Source: Candidatus Cloacimonadota bacterium
GTDB lineage: Bacteria; Cloacimonadota; Cloacimonadia; Cloacimonadales; WRIO01
Direction: 5' to 3'
Length of the DNA stretch: 12,677 bases
Assembly (NCBI GenBank): GCA_017998585.1
Contig: JAGOCT010000022.1
Location: 1 to 12,677, forward strand
A program made the translations under genes and the position numbers. Shown piece by piece: positions 1 to 6,237 of the stretch. Below the pieces are notes generated by a model. The model worked only from the letters and a program-made list of their open reading frames with translations, was not told the DNA's origin and did not search any database. Each line of letters starts with the position of its first letter. Within the stretch, counting starts at the first letter, position 1.

Positions 1-552
1 GTATGGAGACAGGTTCTTGGAATATGTTCAGCACTGGCAGTTACCAATTTTATGATGAATAGTTTGGTGATGGGCTTAGGTGTCATGTTTGCCCTGGCTT
101 TGTCAGGATTTACCATTTCTCTTATCAGAAATCATACTCCACGCAGTGTCAGAATGATGGTTCAAACGCTGATTATTGCATCTTGGGTCATTATGGTAGA
201 TTTATTTCTTAAAGCTTTTATCCCTGAAGTGAGTAAACAATTAGGACCTTATGTGGGTTTGATTATTACAAATTGCATTCTGATGGGTCGAGCAGAAGCT
301 TTTGCTGCAAAAAACACCCCGGTTGACAGTATTATTGACGGATTAGGAGCCGGTTTTGGATATACTTTTGTATTACTTTTAATTTCCTTTTTCCGCGAAA
401 TATTCGGTTTTGGGTCAGTTTTTGGCATTACTTTTTTAGGTGACTGGTGGCCACGCTGGTCTATCATGGTAATGGCACCAAGTGCTTTTTTTATGCTGGC
501 CATACTCTTCTGGTATATTCACCAAAAATACTATTTACAGGTTAAAAAATAG
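1..552 (+). CDS. nqrD: Na+-translocating NADH:quinone reductase subunit D (5' end cut by window)
   Basis: NqrD is an integral-membrane subunit of the Na+-pumping NADH:quinone reductase. With NqrE it forms an inverted pair of helical bundles holding an iron-sulfur centre in the membrane. The frame is open from base 1, and the 17 codons before the first Met (position 52) encode family sequence (QVLGICSALAVTNF), so the gene starts outside the window and the Met at 52 is internal. The visible part is 183 residues of a family of about 210. The two conserved cysteines are seen in GICSAL and in ITNCILMGRAEAF. If numbering follows Vibrio (Cys29 and Cys112), about 20 residues are missing. Several hydrophobic helices are evident. 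The related RnfE is excluded because the next genes are nqrE and an nqrF with ferredoxin and FAD/NADH domains. The stop overlaps the nqrE ribosome site. Confidence 0.96.
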   Translation, partial: VWRQVLGICSALAVTNFMMNSLVMGLGVMFALALSGFTISLIRNHTPRSVRMMVQTLIIASWVIMVDLFLKAFIPEVSKQLGPYVGLIITNCILMGRAEAFAAKNTPVDSIIDGLGAGFGYTFVLLLISFFREIFGFGSVFGITFLGDWWPRWSIMVMAPSAFFMLAILFWYIHQKYYLQVKK

Positions 553-560
553 GAGAAATC

Positions 561-1151
561 ATGATAGATGTAAATCCAATCATTATCTTTTTAGCAGGTA
601 TCTTTACTTCCAACATTTTGTTAAGTAATTTTTTGGGTATGTGCTCTTTTTTATCGGTTTCAAAAGAAGTAGAATCTTCTCTGGGACTGGGAATGGCGGT
701 AGTCTTTGTCACTGTTTTAACATCAGCAGTTAATTATCTGGTTTATTATCATATACTGGTACCATTTGATATTGTGTACTTGCAGTATATCATTTTTATC
801 CTCGTAATTGCTGCAACGGTTCAGCTGACAGAAATCTTTATTGAACGCTTTTCTCCAGTACTTTACTATTCACTGGGTATTTTTTTACCTTTAATTACAG
901 TGAATTGTGCGATTTTTGGTGTTGCCTTGTTCATGATTATCAGACAGTACAGTTTTATGCAGACGATCGGCTATGCCGCAGGAAGTGGAATCGGCTGGTT
1001 ATTGGCAATACTGGCTTTAGCCGGAATTCGTCAGAGAATTAAAGAGAAGATGGTTCCTGTTGGATTACAGGGTGCCGGTATTACTTTGATAGTAACCGGA
1101 ATAATGGCTTTGGCATTTATTGGTTTTTCAGGTTCTGTAATTATACAGTAG
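561..1151 (+). CDS. nqrE: Na+-translocating NADH:quinone reductase subunit E
   Basis: NqrE is the membrane partner of NqrD in the Na+-NQR complex. Its 196 residues match the usual family length (about 198). Family motifs are clear: FLGMCSFLSVSK near the start, LGIFLPLITVNCAIFG in the middle, and GSGIGWLLAILALAGIR followed by GLQGAGITLI near the end. Cys28 and Cys116 correspond to the cysteines that, with two from NqrD, bind the iron-sulfur centre midway through the membrane in the Vibrio enzyme. About six hydrophobic segments are visible. The start is set by a GGAG at 552-555 that overlaps the nqrD stop codon. Eight bases separate it from nqrD and eight from nqrF, so the three genes are one transcription unit. 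RnfA is the close homologue, but the nqrF neighbour decides for NqrE. Confidence 0.97.
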   Translation: MIDVNPIIIFLAGIFTSNILLSNFLGMCSFLSVSKEVESSLGLGMAVVFVTVLTSAVNYLVYYHILVPFDIVYLQYIIFILVIAATVQLTEIFIERFSPVLYYSLGIFLPLITVNCAIFGVALFMIIRQYSFMQTIGYAAGSGIGWLLAILALAGIRQRIKEKMVPVGLQGAGITLIVTGIMALAFIGFSGSVIIQ

Positions 1152-1159
1152 GGGATAAC

Positions 1160-2257
1160 ATGATCATATTATATAATATTTTAACAGCAACTGTCATAAG
1201 TGGTTTACTGGCTCTTATTCTTGTAATTGCTGAATATCTTTTTGCTAATTACGGAGACTGTAAGATTTCTGTTAATAATAAGAAAGAATTAGTCGTCAAA
1301 GGTGGTGGGAACTTGCTGAATGCCCTGGCTGAAAATAAGATATTTATTCCTTCAGCCTGTGGTGGACGTGGATCCTGCGGTTTTTGTAAAGTCAGAGTCT
1401 TAGCTGGAGGAGGACCTGTGCTACCTACAGAAAAGCCTTATTTGTCAGCAAGAGAGTTAAGTGATAATGTCAGATTATCATGCCAGGTGAAAATCAGGCA
1501 GGATTTACAAATTAATATTCCTGAAGAATTGTTTAATATTAAGAAATTCAAAGCAAGGGTAAAAGAAATTATTGATTATACATACGATGTTAAAGGTGTT
1601 ACATTTGAACTGATTGAACCCAATATCGTAGAATTTAAAGCCGGACAGTATATGCAGCTGGAATCTCCAAAATATGAAAAGAGTAAACAGTCCGTGAGCA
1701 GAGCTTATTCTATCTCCAGTATTCCTGATATGAAAAATGCTGTCCAATTGATAATCAGAAGAGTTCCAGATGGTATTTGTACGACATGGGTACATGATTA
1801 CATGAAAGTGGGAGATATTGTCAATCTAACCGGACCATTTGGTGATTTCTTTATTCGAGATACTGATGCAGATATCATCTTTGTAGCAGGAGGTTCAGGG
1901 AAAGCGCCAATTAAATCAATGGTGGAATTTGCTGAAAAATACGAAAATCCGAGAAAAATGACTTATTTCTTCGGTGCCAGAACTCTTAAAGATTTGTATC
2001 TGACAGAAGATTTCAGAGAACATGAAAAGAAAATGAAAGATTTTACTTATGTGCCTGTACTTTCAGCACCAGATCCAGATGATCAATGGGAAGGAAAAAC
2101 AGGCTATATACCGCCTTATTTTGCAGAATATATTCGGGAACCCAAAAATACTGAAGCTTATCTGTGCGGTAGTCCGGGTATGATTTCTGCCGTAGAAAAA
2201 GAACTCGTTAAACTGGGTGTGCCTAAAGATAAGGTTTACTATGATAGTTTTGGTTGA
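1160..2257 (+). CDS. nqrF: Na+-translocating NADH:quinone reductase subunit F (NADH-oxidising, 2Fe-2S/FAD)
   Basis: NqrF takes electrons from NADH onto FAD and passes them through a [2Fe-2S] cluster to the membrane subunits. One N-terminal membrane helix (about residues 4-28) anchors it at the cytoplasmic face. A plant-type ferredoxin domain follows (about 33-125) with cluster ligands Cys67, Cys73, Cys76 and Cys108 in a CX5CX2C...C pattern. The FAD domain (about 130-235) has RAYSISS at 181-187 and GPFGDF at 225-230. The NADH domain (about 236-365) has AGGSGKAP at 243-250, CGSPGM at 336-341 and the typical C-terminal end DSFG. At 365 residues it is about 40 shorter than the roughly 408-residue Vibrio protein. 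Both termini are intact, and the shortening falls in loops of the FAD domain. A GGGG at 1151-1154 overlaps the nqrE stop and supports the start. Confidence 0.97.
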   Translation: MIILYNILTATVISGLLALILVIAEYLFANYGDCKISVNNKKELVVKGGGNLLNALAENKIFIPSACGGRGSCGFCKVRVLAGGGPVLPTEKPYLSARELSDNVRLSCQVKIRQDLQINIPEELFNIKKFKARVKEIIDYTYDVKGVTFELIEPNIVEFKAGQYMQLESPKYEKSKQSVSRAYSISSIPDMKNAVQLIIRRVPDGICTTWVHDYMKVGDIVNLTGPFGDFFIRDTDADIIFVAGGSGKAPIKSMVEFAEKYENPRKMTYFFGARTLKDLYLTEDFREHEKKMKDFTYVPVLSAPDPDDQWEGKTGYIPPYFAEYIREPKNTEAYLCGSPGMISAVEKELVKLGVPKDKVYYDSFG

Positions 2258-2285
2258 TCTAGATAAGTAAGAAAATGAGGAATTT

Positions 2286-2738
2286 ATGAAATTAAGCCCT
2301 GAAGAAAAATCAATAATGGATAAAATGCAAGCTGGAATCTTATCAACTGATGGCTTTCTGGGTAATGATCAAAGACATTTACATGAAATAATTGAAGAAG
2401 ACGCAGAGAAACTTTTACACTTTAATTATTCACTTGAACAGATTGCCGAACGTATGAGATATTTTACTGAAATGTCAAGAGAAGCTTATGACTTGCCTGT
2501 TGTAATTGAGGGGAAGTATGCTGTTCAACAGGATATCTGGCGAGGAAGAGTCGTTTGTCCTTATAATCATAAGGGAAGCTATGTAAAAGCAGATATTCGA
2601 CTGAAAAATCTTGAAAATCAGATAGAAGTCAGATGGACACCTTTAAACATCCATTTTATTGAAGTGCATGGATTTTTTGAAGGAATAGGCTCAAAGTATC
2701 GCTTAAATCCCGAAACACTGATTAAGGCAATTTTTTAA
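2286..2738 (+). CDS. Conserved protein of unknown function, last gene of the nqr cluster
   Basis: This is a 150-residue soluble protein with no signal peptide or membrane helix. The first 65 residues look helical and include a DGFLGNDQRHLHEIIEED stretch (22-39). The second half alternates like a beta-rich fold and contains a WRGRVVCPYNHKG segment (85-97) and a WTPLNIHFIEVHGFFEG segment (117-133). The sequence resembles, from memory, a family of bacterial proteins annotated only as conserved hypothetical or 'cytosolic protein', and I know of no assigned activity. Several His residues (31, 33, 95, 123, 128) and Cys91 could bind a metal, but this is speculation. It starts 28 bases after nqrF with GAGG at 2277-2280, so cotranscription with nqr is likely. 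It is not NqrM, which is short, cysteine-rich and membrane-anchored, and it is not ApbE. Confidence 0.88.
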   Translation: MKLSPEEKSIMDKMQAGILSTDGFLGNDQRHLHEIIEEDAEKLLHFNYSLEQIAERMRYFTEMSREAYDLPVVIEGKYAVQQDIWRGRVVCPYNHKGSYVKADIRLKNLENQIEVRWTPLNIHFIEVHGFFEGIGSKYRLNPETLIKAIF

Positions 2739-2782
2739 TCAATGGTATTGGTCTGGTTGGTTTCACTCTGTTGTTTTACCTT

Positions 2783-2810
2783 TTGATAATAGAAGCAATT
2801 ATTGGATAAA
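2783..2810 (+). promoter_or_regulatory. Possible sigma-70-type promoter before the aroB-like gene
   Basis: TTGATA at 2783-2788 (5 of 6 to the -35 consensus) and GATAAA at 2805-2810 (4 of 6 to the -10 consensus) are spaced by 16 bases in the 117-base gap between the unknown nqr-cluster gene and the aroB-like gene. The start codon follows about 45 bases after the -10. No terminator is visible earlier in the gap, so read-through from nqr is also possible. In AT-rich DNA such matches arise often by chance. Confidence 0.3.
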
Positions 2811-2855
2811 CAAACAGATCATTCTATCAACGATTTATCATGACTAGAGAGAATT

Positions 2856-3938
2856 ATGATTTATAAAGAAACATATACATTTACATCTGATTTTCAAACA
2901 ACTCTGGAAATTTGTGATAAAAACGCTCATGATTTGATCAATCAGTTGTCATCAAATGAGAGCGCAATTTTTCTTATTGATGAACACGTGTTTTCTTTGT
3001 ACTTTAATGATAATTCTTTGAAAAATCCTTACTATATCATAAAGACTGGTGAAAAAAATAAAACACTTAGTCAAGCTAGAAAAATGTATAATTTTTTATT
3101 TTTTAGAAATTGTACAAGAAACCATACACTCATTGTGATTGGTGGCGGACTCAGCATGGATTTAGGTGCATGGGTGGCAGGTACTTTTAAAAGAGGTGTA
3201 AAACTGTGGTTAGTGCCAACAACTCTTCTCGGGATAGTTGATGCTTCGATCGGTGGTAAAACTGCTGTTAACTACCAAGGTATCAAAAATTCGATTGGGC
3301 AGTTTTATCCTGCAATAAAAGTGATATTTTGTGCTGATTTCTTAAAAACTCTATCTCAGAAAGAGTATTATAATGGAATCTCTGAAACTTGTAAAATGCT
3401 CCTAATTACAAAGGATTATAATAAGTTGGATCTAATTCTAATGAATAAAGCGGTTAATGATAATGATATTTGGATAGTTGCTAAAAAAAAACTTGAGTTG
3501 TGTGAACAAGATTTATTTGATCAAGGAGTAAGAAGAACTTTAAATCTTGGACATACATTTGCTCATATGTTTGAGTCAGTTAGCAGATTTAAACTATCTC
3601 ATGGAGTTGCAGTTGCTTGGGGGATTCATCTGGCTGTGCAATTTAGCTTTGTTAAGAAATTAATCACAGAAGATGAATACCAACTTATTCATGATAAGAT
3701 TAGAGTTCTATTAAGGATGGATCCACGATTTAAAAATCATCTAGCTCTGATTTGTAATGATGATTTTGTTGATCAGATTAATGAACATTTTGAATTATTA
3801 ATAAGAAATGATAAGAAAAATGATGATAGGTTAAATTTAGTATTGTTTCAGAATAATTTGACTGTCTCTATTTATAATGAAACTAACAAAAATGAATTAC
3901 GAGATTTTTTGTTAAACAAGAGCTGGTTTTTAATTTAA
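2856..3938 (+). CDS. aroB: 3-dehydroquinate synthase (AroB family)
   Basis: The predicted reaction is conversion of DAHP to 3-dehydroquinate, the second step of the shikimate pathway, using NAD and a divalent metal in the cytoplasm. The 360-residue length fits the family. The NAD-binding GGGLSMDLG starts at residue 96, and RGV...PTTLL...DASIGGKTAVN spans 113-139. By alignment from memory with Aspergillus AroB, metal ligands are Glu177, His233 and His249. Lys69, Arg113, Lys135, Lys144, Lys180, Lys212, Arg226, Asn230 and His237 match the substrate-binding set, which argues for true dehydroquinate synthase over other sugar-phosphate cyclases. Oddities are HGV where HGE is usual (249-251) and FAH where FGH is usual. 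There is no other aromatic gene nearby, the GC is low, and the ribosome site is weak (AGAGAGAA at 2846-2853). The next gene starts 12 bases downstream. A specialised cyclase cannot be ruled out. Confidence 0.88.
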   Translation: MIYKETYTFTSDFQTTLEICDKNAHDLINQLSSNESAIFLIDEHVFSLYFNDNSLKNPYYIIKTGEKNKTLSQARKMYNFLFFRNCTRNHTLIVIGGGLSMDLGAWVAGTFKRGVKLWLVPTTLLGIVDASIGGKTAVNYQGIKNSIGQFYPAIKVIFCADFLKTLSQKEYYNGISETCKMLLITKDYNKLDLILMNKAVNDNDIWIVAKKKLELCEQDLFDQGVRRTLNLGHTFAHMFESVSRFKLSHGVAVAWGIHLAVQFSFVKKLITEDEYQLIHDKIRVLLRMDPRFKNHLALICNDDFVDQINEHFELLIRNDKKNDDRLNLVLFQNNLTVSIYNETNKNELRDFLLNKSWFLI

Positions 3939-3950
3939 TGTATTATAAAT

Positions 3951-6140
3951 ATGAAAAATAAAATATTTGTTTTATTAATGATCTTTTGTGTTTATCTCTT
4001 AAGTGCTAAGTATTCAGATACCTTTTTTATTGGAGATTATTCTCAAGTATATTATCCAGAATATTTCCAAATGATGAAAGAAGCACACTTTAATAATCTA
4101 AGAGTAAATACTGATAACTGGTATTTAACAAAACATAAAATTCCATTTTATGATATGGTCAATAAACTTGATAGTTTAGGTTTTGATGTAACTCTTGGTG
4201 ATAAAGACCTTCAAGGCCCATACTTTTCGAGTTATGGTAATTATTATAGATTTGAAGCTGAGTACACCATTAAACAAAGTGAAATGCCAAGTCATTTTCA
4301 GAATTCTTCTTGGTTTTATGGAATTGATTATGATAAAGAAGCAAATGTTTCAATTATAAATGATAGAAATATCAAAGTCCTTCAATGTAAACCATCTGAA
4401 GTTAACAAAGAATACTATGCTTGGAAAGACTTAAAAGTCAGAGAAACGATGAGCTCAATTTGGCTTAAAGGTAAACCAGTGAGCTATTTAACGGGTATTA
4501 TTATTACTCATCCTGATACATCCTTGATTAATACTTTATATTTTAGATACCGAATTAAAGCAGAAGGTGCACATAGTGGACCATTATTTGATTCTGGTCT
4601 CAAAATCGCAGTAAAAGATGGTAAAGATTTATTATTTGACTATGATGTTTCTCAATTATTAACTCCAGATAAACTTACTAATTCAAATGATAATTGTGTA
4701 AGTTACAGTGATTTTAAAAAGTATAAAAATGATGAGCAAGGATATGTTACAATTGAGTTCAGATTAAGCTTAAATCAGTTAAAATCATATTTAAAAGAAC
4801 AAGGGATAAGTCTGGAGACATATTGGGATGGAAAAATACTCTATTTATGCCCAACATTTAAATATAAAAATAATGGAATCATATCTCTTGATTATATTGA
4901 AATTGAAGATAACCTGCATCATCAATTAAAAAAATCAAATTCAGTGCTTTCAAAAAACTTAAGAAATCGTTTAGCTGAGATTTCAAGAATAAACAGGCTA
5001 AAAGGAAATATCGTATATCTAGAATCAAGAGATGAACCACTACCTTCTCAATTTAATTCCCATAAAATTGTTAACTCATACGCTTCAAAATATCAATTTG
5101 GATTGATCACAGCTGTTAATTGTTATGGAATGAATTATTCAGATAATAGAAGATATGATTTGATTAATCATTTTGTAAAAGAAACGCAAACAGATGTGAT
5201 TTGTCCAGACTTTTATCTTTACGGAAATGAAAAAAAAATATATAATAGTCAACCTCCAGAAAATGATCAATATTCAACTCATATTCAGACTGTCATTAGT
5301 AATATGTGTAATCATTATAACCGAATCAAATCAAGTATGAAAAAAGAATCTAATCAGAAGTTTATTCCTGTCGTTCAATCATTTGGTCAGTGGAGTAATA
5401 AAGGATATTGGAATGGTATTATGCTACCTCCTAATGCACAACAGAGCATGTTATTGTATTTACCATTATGTTATGGAATTGACGGATTATCTACTTTTAG
5501 AATGTTATCAAACACAGATTTACAAAAATTAGAATCAAATATAAACACAACCAATGTCCCTGAAAGAATTGATCAAGGCAATTATGACTACAAAATAGCT
5601 CCTATTATTAAAAATTATGGACAGATCAAAACATTATCTCAGTTTTATGTCATAAAAAATGCATTAAATCATGTTAAAAAAATAGGAACACTTTTAAAAA
5701 AAACAGACTGGAAATCAGGAGGAACCATACATAAAGATCAAATGCATATTCCAAATATTCAGAGTAGTCCTCTAAAGATCCAAGCAAGTGTTATCGCTGA
5801 GTATGATATGATAGAGGTTACTCCAAATTATGTGGGATATGTAGAATATGGTGCTTATCAAAATAGTCAAAATGAAGTATATTTGATGCTAGTGAATAGA
5901 AGAACAAATAAACGAGTAAAAGGAGATGAAGGAAAGGCTGTGACTCAACTCAGTGTAAACTCATGTTTTTCTGAAGCTTCTCCTCAAAGTGTTTTGTTAA
6001 AGATTAAAAATATGCCAAAAAACTGGAAGGTTATCAATTGTATCACTAATGAAGCTTTTTCTTACTCAAAAATCAAAGAAGGATTTTTGATTGAGTTAAA
6101 AGCTGGTGAAGGTCTTTTAGTTAAAATTGGTAAAAATTAG
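3951..6140 (+). CDS. Secreted protein of unknown function with glycoside-hydrolase-like (TIM-barrel) features
   Basis: This 729-residue protein carries a signal peptide (1-19, cleavage likely after LLSA). It has no lipobox, because Phe precedes Cys13. Residues 23-90 read as the first beta/alpha units of a barrel (for example FNNLRVNTDNWYL, GFDVTLGD). About 100-320 looks beta-rich, like an inserted carbohydrate-binding-type domain. From about 350 barrel-like strands resume: IVYLESRDEPLP (354-365), FGLITAVNCYG, DVICPDFYLYG, FIPVVQSFGQW and GIDGLSTFRML. About 615-729 looks like a C-terminal beta-sandwich. The Asp-Glu-Pro at 361-363 recalls the Asn-Glu-Pro at strand 4 of clan A glycosidases, so Glu362 is a candidate acid residue. 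This is inference, and I do not recognise the family. No Shine-Dalgarno site precedes the start, but the signal peptide supports it. The gene is very AT-rich and follows the aroB-like gene by 12 bases. Confidence 0.85.
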   Translation: MKNKIFVLLMIFCVYLLSAKYSDTFFIGDYSQVYYPEYFQMMKEAHFNNLRVNTDNWYLTKHKIPFYDMVNKLDSLGFDVTLGDKDLQGPYFSSYGNYYRFEAEYTIKQSEMPSHFQNSSWFYGIDYDKEANVSIINDRNIKVLQCKPSEVNKEYYAWKDLKVRETMSSIWLKGKPVSYLTGIIITHPDTSLINTLYFRYRIKAEGAHSGPLFDSGLKIAVKDGKDLLFDYDVSQLLTPDKLTNSNDNCVSYSDFKKYKNDEQGYVTIEFRLSLNQLKSYLKEQGISLETYWDGKILYLCPTFKYKNNGIISLDYIEIEDNLHHQLKKSNSVLSKNLRNRLAEISRINRLKGNIVYLESRDEPLPSQFNSHKIVNSYASKYQFGLITAVNCYGMNYSDNRRYDLINHFVKETQTDVICPDFYLYGNEKKIYNSQPPENDQYSTHIQTVISNMCNHYNRIKSSMKKESNQKFIPVVQSFGQWSNKGYWNGIMLPPNAQQSMLLYLPLCYGIDGLSTFRMLSNTDLQKLESNINTTNVPERIDQGNYDYKIAPIIKNYGQIKTLSQFYVIKNALNHVKKIGTLLKKTDWKSGGTIHKDQMHIPNIQSSPLKIQASVIAEYDMIEVTPNYVGYVEYGAYQNSQNEVYLMLVNRRTNKRVKGDEGKAVTQLSVNSCFSEASPQSVLLKIKNMPKNWKVINCITNEAFSYSKIKEGFLIELKAGEGLLVKIGKN

Positions 6141-6237
6141 ATTAAACACATTTCGTTACTTCGAAATCATTTAATGACCCATATTTTTCTTTACAATTTT
6201 GGTAAGAATTGAGATAAAAAATCAAATAGTTTACTAC

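Noticed and set aside
249..503. 84-codon open frame on the minus strand inside nqrD
   Set aside because: It lies wholly within a strongly conserved membrane-protein gene and encodes nothing recognisable. It is a shadow frame.
52..552. Taking the ATG at position 52 as the nqrD start
   Set aside because: The 17 upstream in-frame codons encode conserved NqrD sequence including a metal-site cysteine, so the gene is cut by the window edge and this Met is internal.
561..1151. Rnf complex (RnfA/RnfE) instead of Nqr
   Set aside because: The following gene encodes ferredoxin plus FAD/NADH domains on a membrane anchor, which is NqrF. Rnf has no such subunit.
1505..1795. 96-codon minus-strand frame inside nqrF
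   Set aside because: Antisense to the conserved FAD domain, with no domain features or ribosome site of note.
2739..2790. Terminator after the 150-residue gene
   Set aside because: No stem of useful length could be found on reading the gap, so none is annotated.
6150..6167. Small hairpin (ATTTCG and CGAAAT around a six-base loop) between the convergent genes, as a shared terminator
   Set aside because: The stem is only six mostly A-T pairs, with no T-run directly after it on either strand. Too weak to call.
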